Shown one piece after another: positions 25,617 through 34,776 of a DNA stretch of 64,000 nucleotides. Every line of letters begins with the position of its first letter. Positions within the stretch are counted from its first letter, which is position 1. This DNA comes from Thermoplasmatota archaeon. GTDB taxonomy: Archaea > Thermoplasmatota > Thermoplasmata > UBA10834. Position numbers and translations under genes: made by a program. The stretch spans positions 149,121 to 213,120 of the forward strand of contig JAHIRF010000008.1 of the NCBI GenBank assembly GCA_018818785.1, written 5' to 3'. The notes below the pieces were generated by a model that was given only the letters and a program-made list of their open reading frames with translations, was not told the DNA's origin and searched no databases.

Positions 25617-25630
25617 CTTATATATAAATC
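25617..25630 (-). promoter_or_regulatory. TATA box of the uL3-to-cbf5 ribosomal operon
   Basis: Minus-strand ATTTATATATAAG is a strong archaeal TATA element with no other gene to serve: the DUF5611 gene ends at 25657. It predicts a transcript start near 25598 and an unusually long, structured leader of about 190 bases. Confidence 0.65.
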
Positions 25631-25656
25631 TAGCAGGTGTCTGCGAGGGGTGTTGG

Positions 25657-25983
25657 CTATGCGCCGCCCTGCTTGACTTTCTTCTGGGCGCGCTTGCCGC
25701 GTTCCTTCGCGTTCAATCCCGTGACATTCTCTAGGAACGTGTTGTACGCCTTGATCGTCTTCTGAGCGGTCTCGTCATCCACGGTCGGGTCCATCTTTGT
25801 CTCGACGCACAGGGACTTCTTCGACTCGCCTGGCCATGCTGTCAGTTCCTTGAGTGCACCGAAGGATGCGAAGAGCTTCCCATCCCTCTCGCTGACGTTC
25901 CCGAAGCTCTCCTTCATAGCAGTCTTCAGATTGTCGGCCTTGACGTTGTCGTACTTCCCTCTCTTGACATCGTACTCGTTCAT
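25657..25983 (-). CDS. DUF5611-like archaeal protein
   Basis: 108 residues. The start YDVKRGKYDNVKADNLKTAM and the central FASFGALKELTAWPGESKKSLCVETKM resemble the DUF5611 family, found in methanogens and Thermoplasmata, with no known function. The pattern DVDDETAQKTIKAYNTFLENVTG-like helix and a basic tail (KERGKRAQKKVKQ) complete it. It is a single-gene unit between the radical-SAM gene and the ribosomal operon. A minus-strand TATA-like CATAAATGCAT lies near 26090. Its place upstream of the ribosomal operon may be incidental. Confidence 0.65.
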   Translation of the reverse strand: MNEYDVKRGKYDNVKADNLKTAMKESFGNVSERDGKLFASFGALKELTAWPGESKKSLCVETKMDPTVDDETAQKTIKAYNTFLENVTGLNAKERGKRAQKKVKQGGA

Positions 25984-26166
25984 GCGGTCGTCACCTTGCT
26001 AACCTCTAAGCTCGATAGGTACTGAAAAACCTTTGCGAATCCTCCAGCCCCTCGCGTCCACCCCATGGGTATGCATTTATGGTTATGTTATCCATTCATG
26101 AGGGTGGATGGATGAGAATCTCACCTAGCGCGATGGATGAGGGAGTCTCCCGTCTGAGGGAATCCG

Positions 26167-27195
26167 TCATCGGCGTTGTGATCTGAAGAACCTCTGAAGG
26201 TCGCAAGTCCCGCCCGTGACCAGCCCTTCAATATCTAGGATCATGTTCCACATGTCCTTGCAGCTGCAATCCTTGGAGCCCAACCTTGACCGGTTCTGGG
26301 AGATGCTGAAATCCTTCAGGCCATCGATGATAGTCTGGTCGCACTCTCCGCAGTTGTGCGCGCCCCTGATGCTGCCACCGCCGACCGGGTCGCACACGAC
26401 CTTCACTCCGAAGTCCTCGCTCGCCCTCACGACCTGGAGGACGCTCCATAACCATGGCGGTCTGTAAGCCCAGTTCCTCCACAGCTTATCGACGACCGTC
26501 CCCTTCTGGACGTTCACCGCGTTTATGGATATCGTGGCGCTGGTCCTGGCCGCATGCTTGACGGTCGCGACCGCATCCGCGATCGCCTCCGCCTCTGTGA
26601 GGAACGGGGGCTTTATCAGAACATATGATCGCAAGTCCACCTTCCGTTCATTCAGGATATCCGCCGCCAGGTCATAGTCCGCAACGGTGAACCCCTTATT
26701 GATTGAGTATCTCAGAACCTTGTCATTCGCACTCTCGAAACCTATCGCGATCTCCAGGTCATCATGCACGGACAGGATCTGATCGACGCGCTCACCGGTG
26801 ACATATTCCGGTCTGGACTCCACGAGGAGCCTCATCCCTCTCGACGAACACTCCTCCAGGATCCTCCTTGCAGCTTCCTCAGGCACCTCGGCCTTGTCCA
26901 GGAACGACCCGGAGGTATAGATCTTGAGGACCTGCACATCGCCTATGCCTGGGAGGGCGCGTTCGAACTGCTTCACGATGTGCTCGGCGGAGATGCCCAT
27001 CTTCGACACGGTGTTGTACCCGCACATGGAACATCCGCCGGTGTGGAAATGGCTGCAACCGCCCGTCCGTAGGATTATGACGCCTGCATCGAGCAGCTTG
27101 CCTTTCAGGAACTCCTTCTCCGTCCAGACGGCTACAGCGCTCCCATCGTCCTTCCTTCGAGGACGCCGGCAACTATCACTCTCAAATCCAGTCAT
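26167..27195 (-). CDS. archaeosine biosynthesis radical SAM protein RaSEA
   Basis: 342 residues. RaSEA works with ArcS to turn the lysine adduct of preQ0 at tRNA position 15 into archaeosine. The N-terminal region has the 4Fe-4S/radical-SAM cysteines in the family's pattern CSHFHTGGCSMCGYN (about 47-61), then KIYTSGSFLD, SRPEYVT and the IGFESANDKVLRYSINKGF motif. The C-terminal part has a further Cys group (HNCGECDQ and KDCSCKDMW) typical of this family. It stands alone between DUF5611 and the histone-fold gene. ArcS/TGT are not in the window. Confidence 0.88.
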   Translation of the reverse strand: MTGFESDSCRRPRRKDDGSAVAVWTEKEFLKGKLLDAGVIILRTGGCSHFHTGGCSMCGYNTVSKMGISAEHIVKQFERALPGIGDVQVLKIYTSGSFLDKAEVPEEAARRILEECSSRGMRLLVESRPEYVTGERVDQILSVHDDLEIAIGFESANDKVLRYSINKGFTVADYDLAADILNERKVDLRSYVLIKPPFLTEAEAIADAVATVKHAARTSATISINAVNVQKGTVVDKLWRNWAYRPPWLWSVLQVVRASEDFGVKVVCDPVGGGSIRGAHNCGECDQTIIDGLKDFSISQNRSRLGSKDCSCKDMWNMILDIEGLVTGGTCDLQRFFRSQRR

Positions 27196-27229
27196 TCGAT
27201 CGCGCCGTGGTATGATTTCGAGAATATGC

Positions 27230-27424
27230 TCAGAGGTCGTATGGCTTCAGGGTCTTGCGCCCGTTCTTCTTGGCCCTTCTCACCGCGCGCTCAATCATCT
27301 CGTGGACCTCACGGTCCAGCTCGCAGTAGAATTCTTCCGAGATCCTGAGTCGGTCGCCCACAGCATCCTTCACGTCTGAGACCTTGATTATCATCTTTCC
27401 ATTCCGAAGACTAGAAACAGGCAT
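27230..27424 (-). CDS. small histone-fold DNA-binding protein
   Basis: 64 residues. IKVSDVKDAVGDRLRISEEFYCELDREVHEMI followed by RAVRRAKKNGRKTLKPYDL is a single histone fold. The final RAKKNGRKTLxPxDL matches the L2/alpha-3 end of archaeal histone-like (DUF1931/CENP-like) proteins. It is shorter than canonical HMf histones at the N-terminus. ATG 27424 is preceded by GAGGGGAG; a second ATG at 27394 would also leave the fold intact. Likely a chromatin or transcription factor. It is divergent from tyrS. Confidence 0.75.
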   Translation of the reverse strand: MPVSSLRNGKMIIKVSDVKDAVGDRLRISEEFYCELDREVHEMIERAVRRAKKNGRKTLKPYDL

Positions 27425-27549
27425 CTTCTCCCCTCTACACGGCCCCGTCAGGGAGATATTGCTAATGCGTGCTCAGTTCTTAACTCTTTTCGGTCGGACC
27501 TCCGCAAAGCTTTTCCACGGGTCCGATTCTTTACTGTCGAGGCACTAGG

Positions 27550-28593
27550 ATGGACGTCGACTCGAAAGTTGAGCTCGCAACCAGGAACGCACTCGAAGTG
27601 GTCACGGAGGATGAGCTCAAGACACTTTTCGAGACGAAGCAGACGCCGACCGCGTATATTGGCTACGAGCCGAGCGGTTTCGTGCATGTCGGACAGGTGA
27701 TAACTGCGACCAAGATCGCGGAGCTCCAGAAGGCAGGCGTCGACGTGACCATGTTCCTGGCCGACTGGCACGCCATGATAAACGACAAGCTGGGTGCAGA
27801 CATCGAGAACATCCGCATATGCGGCGAGTACATGCGAGAGAGCTTCATCGCGCTCGGCATCCGAGAAGATACGAAGTTCGTATGGGCGAACGATCTCGTC
27901 AACAGGGCAGAGTACTGGGAGAAATTCATACGCGTATGCAAGGCGAGCTCGTTGATGAGGATCAAGAGGGCTATGACCATAATGGGCAGGACCGAGGACG
28001 AGGCCGAGATTGATGCATCCAAGGTGATGTACCCACCGATGCAGGTCGCGGATATATTCGAGTTGGATGTCGATATCGCACTTGCGGGCATGGATCAGAG
28101 AAGGGCGCATATGCTGGCCAGGGATGTCGCCGAGAAGCTCGGTTGGAGGAAACCCGTCGCATTGCACACACCGCTCTTGATGAACCTAGTGGGCGGAGGC
28201 CGTATGGACCCTGTCGAGGCGAAGATGTCGAAGAGCGATCCGAACAGTGCGATATTCCTCCATGACACGCCGGAGGACATACACCGCAAGATGAAGAACG
28301 CGTTCTGCCCGCCCGAGGCGGAGAACAACCCCGTGTTGGAAGTCATGAGGTTGATTGTCTTCCCGAAGCTGGGCGGTGTCACCATCGAGAGGCCCGCGAA
28401 GTTCGGAGGGCCGGTCACATTCGACAGCTACCAGGAGATCCACTCGACCTACGAGTCGAAGAGCCTGCACCCGATGGACCTCAAGAAGGGCGCCGCGGAT
28501 TCTCTCGCAGCGGTCCTAGCTCCAGTCAGGGAGTATTTCTCGAAGAACCCGAAGAACCTCGACAGGCTGAAGAACATCTCAATCACGAGATGA
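27550..28593 (+). CDS. tyrS: tyrosyl-tRNA synthetase
   Basis: 347 residues, the archaeal/eukaryotic-type class Ic enzyme charging tRNA-Tyr. AYIGYEPSGFVHVGQ contains the HIGH-like motif (HVG), with the KMSKSD catalytic loop at about residue 225. The YPPMQVADIFELDVDIALAGMDQRRAHMLARDVA stretch is the tyrosine/tRNA-binding segment. TATA-like TTCTTTACT about 22 bases before the ATG suggests a nearly leaderless transcript. Its last 15 bases overlap the end of the opposing DHH gene. Confidence 0.95.
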   Translation: MDVDSKVELATRNALEVVTEDELKTLFETKQTPTAYIGYEPSGFVHVGQVITATKIAELQKAGVDVTMFLADWHAMINDKLGADIENIRICGEYMRESFIALGIREDTKFVWANDLVNRAEYWEKFIRVCKASSLMRIKRAMTIMGRTEDEAEIDASKVMYPPMQVADIFELDVDIALAGMDQRRAHMLARDVAEKLGWRKPVALHTPLLMNLVGGGRMDPVEAKMSKSDPNSAIFLHDTPEDIHRKMKNAFCPPEAENNPVLEVMRLIVFPKLGGVTIERPAKFGGPVTFDSYQEIHSTYESKSLHPMDLKKGAADSLAAVLAPVREYFSKNPKNLDRLKNISITR

Positions 28594-29589
28594 GTCCAGG
28601 TTCCTCAGCAGCTTCATGGCGTTGTCGACCGAAATGTTCAGGATGGCTTCCACGTCGCCCATGCCAGTTATGCCTGCCGCCCCTGGATGACCCCCGCCGC
28701 CGTTGGTGGTCTCCGTCCCGATGCCTCCGAGCAACTTGCCCAGGTGCACTCCGCGCCTCACCATGGCCTGCGTGGCTCTCGCGCTTATCCTGAACATGTT
28801 CCCTCTCTGCGAGCCCACGAACACTATGTCCGCTCCCAGGCCAATAAGCGCCTTGCAGACGGATGCTTCGAAAGCGCTTCCTTGGGACGCCGCGATGATC
28901 TTGTCTCCGACCTTCCAGTACTTCAATCTCTGGGCCCCTCTGAGCTGAGATATCTTCTCGGATGTGTCGACGTCTATAGAGACCAGCCCGGTGGCCTCGT
29001 CTATCTGTGTGCCGTTCTGTTCCATCAGCTCAGAGAACACACGCAGGGTGGCTGGCTTGGCGAACTTGAACATGCCCGTGTCGGTTATTATCCCCGCCAT
29101 GAGCGCCAACGCGACCTCCCGCGTCATCTTCATGCCTGCCAGCTTCACTAGCTCGTACACTATCTCAGCGCAGGAGCTCTTGCCGTCATCACAATAATAG
29201 TACATCGCTTCGGACCATCTGTCGTTCCTGGCATGATGGTCTATCACAATAGCATCCTTGAGGTCGATCCCTTCGGGGAGCTGTTCAGGCCCCGAAGTGT
29301 CCAGGACCAAGAGCCTGCCGGGCGGCTCGTCAGGACCCTCGACGGTCTCGATCCCGAGGGTCTTCGTCATCACCTTCCCCATACGATCTATCCCTCCAGG
29401 GGTCCAGATGACGACATCGGGGAAAGCGGACTGCACCACGAACGCGCTAGCGATCGCATCAGGGTCGGCGTTTCCGTGCAGGACAACCTTCGTCGGCCCC
29501 TTCGACAATTCCTCAACTATACTGGAAAGCACGTATCTCAAGGCTGAATGATGCCCTACGATAAAATAGATGCCGAAAATACCATGCAT
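28579..29589 (-). CDS. DHH-family phosphoesterase (nanoRNase/RecJ-like)
   Basis: 336 residues. DHH motif I is LHGNADPDAIASA (about 38-50), motif II LVLDTSG, motif III IDHHARND (the DHH signature) and a further GIITDTGMF. The C-terminal DHHA1 motif is GGGGHPGAAGI (about 300-310). Such stand-alone DHH/DHHA1 proteins degrade short RNAs or cyclic dinucleotides, or pAp. Mn-dependent. It follows prefoldin beta by 46 bases and may share its transcript, although a TATA-like CTTTATCTTC at about 29605-29614 would give a leaderless mRNA. Its end overlaps tyrS convergently. Confidence 0.9.
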   Translation of the reverse strand: MHGIFGIYFIVGHHSALRYVLSSIVEELSKGPTKVVLHGNADPDAIASAFVVQSAFPDVVIWTPGGIDRMGKVMTKTLGIETVEGPDEPPGRLLVLDTSGPEQLPEGIDLKDAIVIDHHARNDRWSEAMYYYCDDGKSSCAEIVYELVKLAGMKMTREVALALMAGIITDTGMFKFAKPATLRVFSELMEQNGTQIDEATGLVSIDVDTSEKISQLRGAQRLKYWKVGDKIIAASQGSAFEASVCKALIGLGADIVFVGSQRGNMFRISARATQAMVRRGVHLGKLLGGIGTETTNGGGGHPGAAGITGMGDVEAILNISVDNAMKLLRNLDSSRD

Positions 29590-29635
29590 CCTGGTTAGAA
29601 TGAAGATAAAGAGTTTGTCGGTTCATCCGGTCCGA

Positions 29636-30019
29636 TCAGTTGTCTTCGGATTCATCGGACTTCTGTGCGGGACCGCCCTGGAGCGCCTGGGTGATCTGCT
29701 GCTGGAGCGTCTGGTGCCTCTCCCTCAGATGCTTGTCCTGCCTCTCGAGGGTCTTCACGCGCACCTCTACCGTCTCCTTCTGCTCCTTCAGCTCGGTCAC
29801 GAGCCCGTTCCTGTCCTTGTTCTGGACCAGAAGCGTCCCGACGTTCTTGAACACCGCAGCATCCTCAGAGGCCCTCTCGAGCTCCTGGACCGTCCGGTCC
29901 AGCTCCTTGGCCTGCGCCTCGAGCTGGATCTTCTGCGTGGTGACCATCTGTATCTGCTGCGTGAGCTGCTGGAACTGCGCGATCTGGTTCTGAACCTTCG
30001 GTGGGATGTTGTCCATCAT
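29636..30019 (-). CDS. pfdB: prefoldin beta subunit
   Basis: 127 residues. A hexameric chaperone with the alpha subunit. The two long heptad-rich helices (PPKVQNQIAQFQQLTQQIQM and LERQDKHLRERHQTLQQQI) flank the short beta hairpin FKNVGTLLVQ. ATG 30019 follows AAAGGAGG by seven bases; the longer frame to 30061 overlaps pcc1. C-terminal acidic tail. Last gene, or second last, of the exosome neighbourhood. Confidence 0.93.
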   Translation of the reverse strand: MMDNIPPKVQNQIAQFQQLTQQIQMVTTQKIQLEAQAKELDRTVQELERASEDAAVFKNVGTLLVQNKDRNGLVTELKEQKETVEVRVKTLERQDKHLRERHQTLQQQITQALQGGPAQKSDESEDN

Positions 30020-30258
30020 CTGTTTGCCTCCTTTGCCGTTTCCTCTGCCACATTGGCCCATCTGATATATGAGTTGAGGGCCGCTCTCAGCGATGTGAGG
30101 TCGTCCGCCTGTACGCGAATCGTCACCTCGCCCTCTCCTCCGAGCACATCGACCTTCGTCCGTGGGATGCTCTCTGACATCTCAGGGGACAGCGCACGCA
30201 CGACCACATCGGCATGTACCGTCCTGAAGGTCAACTCCGCCCTGTTCGTCAAGTTCAT
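30016..30258 (-). CDS. KEOPS complex subunit Pcc1
   Basis: 80 residues. Part of the KEOPS complex that makes t6A in tRNAs. The VVVRALSPEM motif and the RVQADDLTSLRAALNSYIRW end match archaeal Pcc1, which dimerises and bridges Kae1. The ATG overlaps the rpoP stop (ATGA) and its own stop overlaps the prefoldin ATG. This order rpoP-pcc1-pfdB is conserved in Euryarchaeota. Confidence 0.9.
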   Translation of the reverse strand: MNLTNRAELTFRTVHADVVVRALSPEMSESIPRTKVDVLGGEGEVTIRVQADDLTSLRAALNSYIRWANVAEETAKEANR

Positions 30259-30389
30259 CTGCCCTTGACCGATTTGCGCACGTTAGGTCTCTCCTTGTAG
30301 AACACCTTGGACCCGCACTTCTCACACTGAAGTCCCACGGTGTTCATGCCAGACCTGACGGGCTCTTTGCATCTCGAGCATTTGTACAT
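30255..30389 (-). CDS. rpoP: RNA polymerase subunit P (Rpb12-like)
   Basis: 44 residues. MYKCSRCKEPV at the start and QCEKCGSKVFYKERP later provide the four Cys (C4, C7, C22, C25) of the zinc ribbon. The ending KERPNVRKSVKG is the family's conserved tail. It overlaps pcc1 by four bases and starts nine bases after the eL43 stop. Confidence 0.93.
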   Translation of the reverse strand: MYKCSRCKEPVRSGMNTVGLQCEKCGSKVFYKERPNVRKSVKGR

Positions 30390-30397
30390 TCGTTCAT

Positions 30398-30754
30398 CTA
30401 CTCCTTCTCAGAGACCTCTTCCAGCCTCTCTTCTTCGCTGAGCACTTCGTTCTCCTCGTCTGCGGCAGCAGCGGCTTTGGCCAGCGCCCTTGCCTCCGCG
30501 AGCACGTCTGTCACTTCGCGTTTGACTGCGACGGGCTTCGTCAGCACGTACGAGCTGCTCGCAATAGATACGCCACAGTGCCTGCATTTCCAGATGCCGT
30601 TCGCCTCTCTCTTGACGGCTTTCGCCATGCACTTGGGGCACTCATGCCACTTCTTGCTCAGCTTCTCTATATCGGCTATGCGTTTCCTGATCCTGACGCC
30701 GTATCTCGGGCCCAGCCGACCGGCCGAGCCAACCTTCTTGGTTCTTTTGGCCAT
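30398..30754 (-). CDS. rpl37ae: ribosomal protein eL43 (L37Ae) with long C-terminal tail
   Basis: 118 residues. KRTKKVGSAGRLGPRYGVRIRKRI is the eL43 start, followed by the zinc ribbon CPKC...CRHC (about residues 38-60). The core ends near 80 and is followed by an Ala/Glu tail of about 40 residues. ATG 30754 is chosen over the frame to 30871 because GGTGA lies just upstream and the extension overlaps rrp42. Confidence 0.92.
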   Translation of the reverse strand: MAKRTKKVGSAGRLGPRYGVRIRKRIADIEKLSKKWHECPKCMAKAVKREANGIWKCRHCGVSIASSSYVLTKPVAVKREVTDVLAEARALAKAAAAADEENEVLSEEERLEEVSEKE

Positions 30755-30759
30755 GGTCA

Positions 30760-31536
30760 TCACCCAGAGAGTTTGGCGCGCACCTCCGCGCCCCGCTTCC
30801 TCGACATCTCGATTATCTTGAAGACTTCGTCCATCTTGAGCGATCCGCTGCCACCCTTCTGCATGGCGCATATGCTGCCGTTCTCCAAAGTCGCGACCGT
30901 GAGCCTCGCATCTGCGACCCTCTCCTCGTCGTGGGTCGGGTCTATGAGCAGGTGCTCGCCTATCTTGACCGCGGTTACTGAGATCGGTTCATGGGAGATC
31001 GGCATCGGATAATCCTCGCCCTTGCCCGCCCTTGCCGCCGGCACGATCGCCGACTTCAGTGCGGCCAAGGCTCCAATGTTGCCCGCGTCGAACAGGTTGC
31101 CATCGAAGTCGAGTGCATGGATGTCCAGGAACATTATCCAGACCTCCTTTCCAGCCTCTATGCAGAGCTTCTTCATGTCGACCGCGTGCCCTTCCCTTAT
31201 GCCTCTGTCGATCACACGGGACACCTCGATCGATTCCTGGTCCGGCGGACCGGATTCGAATGTCTCGCTTGCCAATGGGATGAGCTCTGCGTTCGTGGTC
31301 ATCACGCCGGAGTTGGGCGTATCCGGGAACGGCGAGCCTACCATCATCTTGATGCCGACCAGCACGTCCGTTTTGCCCAGTCGGACCCTTGCGGATCCTT
31401 CTGCTGATAGGACGTAGTTTATCTCCACCGTGAGCGGGCGCATCTCGTCGAAGGCTCTCCCGTCGACCCTTGTGCCCTTGGACAGGAGTTGTACTATGTG
31501 GTCCCTCTTCAGGTCGGCCATCACATCCTTGCTCAT
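30760..31536 (-). CDS. rrp42: exosome subunit Rrp42
   Basis: 258 residues. RNase PH-fold subunit that forms the hexameric exosome ring with Rrp41 but is itself catalytically inactive. DGRAFDEMRPLTVEIN start, SARVRLGKTDVLVGIK, and the structural LCIEAGKEVWIMFLDIHALDFDGN motif identify Rrp42 rather than Rrp41. It directly abuts rrp41. Confidence 0.95.
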   Translation of the reverse strand: MSKDVMADLKRDHIVQLLSKGTRVDGRAFDEMRPLTVEINYVLSAEGSARVRLGKTDVLVGIKMMVGSPFPDTPNSGVMTTNAELIPLASETFESGPPDQESIEVSRVIDRGIREGHAVDMKKLCIEAGKEVWIMFLDIHALDFDGNLFDAGNIGALAALKSAIVPAARAGKGEDYPMPISHEPISVTAVKIGEHLLIDPTHDEERVADARLTVATLENGSICAMQKGGSGSLKMDEVFKIIEMSRKRGAEVRAKLSG

Positions 31537-32304
31537 CTAGGCCACCCCCTTCGGTTCTTCCACGGCATCCACGGACCGCACCTGGTATCTCCTTTTGAGT
31601 GCGTTCCTCTGCTCCTCGTACACCTTCTTGCAGCCCTCGATCGCCATCTTCAGACTCAGAGTATATTCATCGTGTGTGAGTTCGCCGTCCATCTGGAGCA
31701 GGACGATCTCTTCGGTCCTCGGGACATAGCCGACGGGCACGTCTGCCTGCCCGAAGTTGTCCTCCTCCTTTCCGAGGTCCACCATGACGGTGTCTGCCGC
31801 CTTTCCAGCAGCGCATGACGCGACCAGGTCCCTCATCGGCACGCCAGCGTCTGCCAGCGCGACTGATGCAGCCGTCAACCCTGCACATCTCGTGCCGGCG
31901 TTCGCCTGCAGGACCTCGATGTACACATCGATGGATGTCCTCGGGAAGTACTCGGTGAACACAACATGCGTGAGTGCCTCACTGGTGATCTTGGAGATCT
32001 CGTGGGACCTCCTGTCCGGTCCCGGTCTCTTCCTGTCGTCCACCGAGAACGCTGCCATGTTGTAGTGGCACTGCACCAGGGCCCTAGTCGTGTTCTGCAG
32101 ATGCCTCGGGTGACATTCCCTCGGTCCGTAGACCGCCGCTAGTACCTTGTTCAGTCCCCATTCGACATATGCGGAGCCGTCTGCCTTATTCAGCACGCCC
32201 GCCTCGATCTTTATCGGCCTCATCTCGTCGGGTCTCCGGCCATCGACCCTCTTGCCGTTCTCATCTAGCAACTTGATATCATTGGGTATAGGTGTTCCGC
32301 CCAT
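31537..32304 (-). CDS. rrp41: exosome catalytic subunit Rrp41
   Basis: 255 residues. Phosphate-dependent 3'-5' exoribonuclease and RNA-tailing subunit. [18 protein letters not shown], the [20 protein letters not shown] loop and the active-site region [26 protein letters not shown] (with the catalytic Asp residues) are typical. ATG 32304 follows GGAGAGTGA; it overlaps the end of rrp4. Confidence 0.95.
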   Translation of the reverse strand: MGGTPIPNDIKLLDENGKRVDGRRPDEMRPIKIEAGVLNKADGSAYVEWGLNKVLAAVYGPRECHPRHLQNTTRALVQCHYNMAAFSVDDRKRPGPDRRSHEISKITSEALTHVVFTEYFPRTSIDVYIEVLQANAGTRCAGLTAASVALADAGVPMRDLVASCAAGKAADTVMVDLGKEEDNFGQADVPVGYVPRTEEIVLLQMDGELTHDEYTLSLKMAIEGCKKVYEEQRNALKRRYQVRSVDAVEEPKGVA

Positions 32305-33019
32305 CAGTCTCACTCTCCGTCTCCTGGACCGTGTCTCCCAGGAGTTTCTTGACTTTCTCGGTGAGGCCTACGCTGTGCGCCTCTTCCTCTATCAGTTTGA
32401 CGGCCTTGATGGCCCTGACAATATTATCGAGGTCCCCGTCGATCCATATCCTGCCGTTCTGCCCGACGTATATCCTGCATCCAGTCGAGTTCTTCAACAT
32501 CTGGATCATGGAACCGCTCTTGCCAATCACTCGTGGTACTTTCGAGGGCGATATGTCCAGGATCATGCCCCCTGTGAGCTTCCTCAATCCGTCCTCCTTC
32601 ATGGAGATATGGATCTTCCTAGTCTCGTCCACATTGATGACCTTGAGGAGCACGACGTCTCCGACTGTCATGAACCTCTTGGTCTCTCCGAACTCCACCC
32701 TCCAAGGCACCTCGTTGACATGCAACGGTGCTGGGTACGGGGAATTGATGTCGACCAACCAGTTGGATGAACTCACATCCACGATCTTGCCAACGACCAT
32801 GTCTCCTCTATCGGGCACATATTGCCCTGACAACGGGACAACGCCGACCACGTTCTGCCTCACACTCTTAATCCCTAGCTGTGCGGCGTATATGTTCTTG
32901 CCCTCGTTGAAAGTCCCGGGGCCCGGAGTCAATCCGGAGCTGTCCAGGAGGTCCCCCGGTACAACTATCTCTCTCTCAACATCTTTAGAATCACTTGTCT
33001 GCATCTGACTCACTCGCAT
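32279..33019 (-). CDS. rrp4: exosome RNA-binding subunit Rrp4
   Basis: 246 residues. The cap subunit with S1 and KH domains. VVPGDLL start, an S1-type [23 protein letters not shown], and the KH motif [15 protein letters not shown] with [13 protein letters not shown] are all present. The minus-strand TATA-like ATATTTATC at 33030-33037 is so close that the transcript is almost leaderless; ATG 33004 (MQTSD) is an alternative start. Confidence 0.94.
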   Translation of the reverse strand: MRVSQMQTSDSKDVEREIVVPGDLLDSSGLTPGPGTFNEGKNIYAAQLGIKSVRQNVVGVVPLSGQYVPDRGDMVVGKIVDVSSSNWLVDINSPYPAPLHVNEVPWRVEFGETKRFMTVGDVVLLKVINVDETRKIHISMKEDGLRKLTGGMILDISPSKVPRVIGKSGSMIQMLKNSTGCRIYVGQNGRIWIDGDLDNIVRAIKAVKLIEEEAHSVGLTEKVKKLLGDTVQETESETDGRNTYTQ

Positions 33020-33193
33020 TCACCGTCAGATAAATATGCCAGCACGGCCCTGGACAAAGATTCGTCCCGAGACCTGCAGCGCATTTACCTCTATCTCTTT
33101 TCGAATGGCTGAAGAACATCTCCTGTTTTAATCTTTTGGTCGTAATAGGGTCCTTTCAGGGAACTGCCTGGCATTGTGAGGGAGTGGGCGTGC

Positions 33194-33898
33194 TCACTTG
33201 CCCGCCTTCAGGACCTTGACGTCGGCCTCTCCATGGGTCTTGTTGTTTATCTTCTCGAAGAACTCCGTCTGCAGCCCCGCAGGCATCTCCACGACCCCTA
33301 TCCAGGAACCATCGGTCTGCCATTCCTCCTTGACGATCTTCCCGAAATGGCGGAATTCCTCGTAGCAGCGACCGTAGTCCTCCCCGGACACCTTGACCGC
33401 GATCCTCACCTTGTCGAACTTGATTGGTATGAGCGGTCTGAGCGCGTCCATGATAGCGGGGACCTGCGCCTCGACAGACTTGAACGGGTCTATGTGTATC
33501 CTCGCCTCTTCCATGGCGGTCTCGATCCTGGTCGGTGGGTGCGGTCCGCCCGTCTGAGGGTTCATCGCGTTCCTCGCGATGTACTCCACGACCCTCTTGC
33601 GCTTGTTCTCCTGCATCACCTTGCGCTGTTCCGTGGTGAGCTGGACCTCGCCCTTGAGGATGATGATTTTCGCGACTTCCATCGGGTCCGTGGTCCCGAA
33701 TATCTCCTTGATCTTGTCCTCGGACGCCCTAGTGCCCTTCTTGGCGTTCTTGAAAATGGTGTCTATCGCCATGTGGTCAAGAAGGTCTACCTCTTTGCCG
33801 TCCTTCATCTTCTGGACGACGTCTGGGTCTATCAGTATCTCGAAGCTCTCGCCATGAGATTCCATCCTGGCGACTATCGCCTCATCGAGGTCGACCAT
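33194..33898 (-). CDS. ribosome maturation protein SBDS
   Basis: 234 residues with the three SBDS domains: [18 protein letters not shown] (FYSH domain), an alpha-helical central domain with [22 protein letters not shown], and a ferredoxin-like C-terminal domain ([20 protein letters not shown]). SBDS removes aIF6 to finish large-subunit maturation. It is ten bases from psmA and conserved in this neighbourhood. Confidence 0.95.
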   Translation of the reverse strand: MVDLDEAIVARMESHGESFEILIDPDVVQKMKDGKEVDLLDHMAIDTIFKNAKKGTRASEDKIKEIFGTTDPMEVAKIIILKGEVQLTTEQRKVMQENKRKRVVEYIARNAMNPQTGGPHPPTRIETAMEEARIHIDPFKSVEAQVPAIMDALRPLIPIKFDKVRIAVKVSGEDYGRCYEEFRHFGKIVKEEWQTDGSWIGVVEMPAGLQTEFFEKINNKTHGEADVKVLKAGK

Positions 33899-33908
33899 GG
33901 TCCTCAGC

Positions 33909-34631
33909 TCATGCCGTTAATTTCTTGACGTATCCCTCTACTTCGGTGTCTGTCAATCTCCGGAAATTCTCTCCGACCCTGACTACGCCGATCTCCACGG
34001 CCTTCGTGTTCAGGGTCTCCTCGGTGGCCTTCGATAGCGCCTTGAGTCCGAGCAGGATGGCCTCGTCCACCGTGAGGCCCTCTTTGTACTCCTCCTCGAA
34101 GACATCTATGATGGCGTTCTTGCCGGCACCGATTGATCCTGCCTTGTATGAGACCAGCGCGCCGCTGGGGTCCGTCTCGTACAGGTGGCAGCCTTGATCG
34201 TCAACACCCGCGACCAGGAGGGCTGTTCCGAACGGCCTGACGCCGCCGTATTGTGTGTAGTTCTGCTTGAAGTCGCAGAGCCTCTTCACGAGGGTCTCGA
34301 TATCGACCTTCTCCGCATAGGTGACCTTGTTGATCTGCGAGACCACTCTTGCGTGGTCCACGAGCACCCTTGCATCCGCGACCAGTCCGGAGGTCGCGCA
34401 GCCTATGTGCTCGTCGATCTGGAATATCTTCTCTATCGAGCGTGATTCGATGAGCCTGCTCGCTATCCTCTTGTCGACTATGAGTGCGACACCGTCCTTG
34501 AACTTCAAACCGACTGTCGTAGTGCCTCTCTTAACTGCTTCTCTTGCGTATTCGACCTGGAATAGTCTGCCATCGGGTGAGAACACCGTGATTGCCCGGT
34601 CATACGCCATCTGTCCTGGCTGCATCTTCAT
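33909..34631 (-). CDS. psmA: 20S proteasome alpha subunit
   Basis: 240 residues. [28 protein letters not shown] is the alpha-type signature, with the N-terminal gate helix and a RFGTALL-type [12 protein letters not shown] segment. The alpha ring gates substrate entry; the beta subunit is elsewhere. A minus-strand TATA-like CTTTATACC lies near 34713-34723, giving a leader of about 65 bases. Confidence 0.96.
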   Translation of the reverse strand: MKMQPGQMAYDRAITVFSPDGRLFQVEYAREAVKRGTTTVGLKFKDGVALIVDKRIASRLIESRSIEKIFQIDEHIGCATSGLVADARVLVDHARVVSQINKVTYAEKVDIETLVKRLCDFKQNYTQYGGVRPFGTALLVAGVDDQGCHLYETDPSGALVSYKAGSIGAGKNAIIDVFEEEYKEGLTVDEAILLGLKALSKATEETLNTKAVEIGVVRVGENFRRLTDTEVEGYVKKLTA

Positions 34632-34712
34632 TACACCTCTTTTCTTGACTGTGATATAAGTCTAGCTAGCATATCGCCCGCTATGTCTGGAAAGTGCCTA
34701 ACGCGGTTGCCG

Positions 34713-34723
34713 GTATAAAGGTT
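34713..34723 (-). promoter_or_regulatory. TATA box upstream of psmA
   Basis: Minus-strand CCTTTATACCG in the 145-base gap between pop5 and psmA. It predicts a transcript start near 34695 and separates the psmA/SBDS unit from the ftsZ/pop5 unit. Confidence 0.5.
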
Positions 34724-34776
34724 TTTGGCGAATGAGGTTCTGTCAATTATCGCGTGGTGGTCACAAGGACCCCGAC

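Noticed and set aside
26100-26186. Possible 17-codon plus-strand ORF downstream of RaSEA
   Set aside because: No ribosome-binding site, no promoter, and it overlaps the end of the RaSEA gene.
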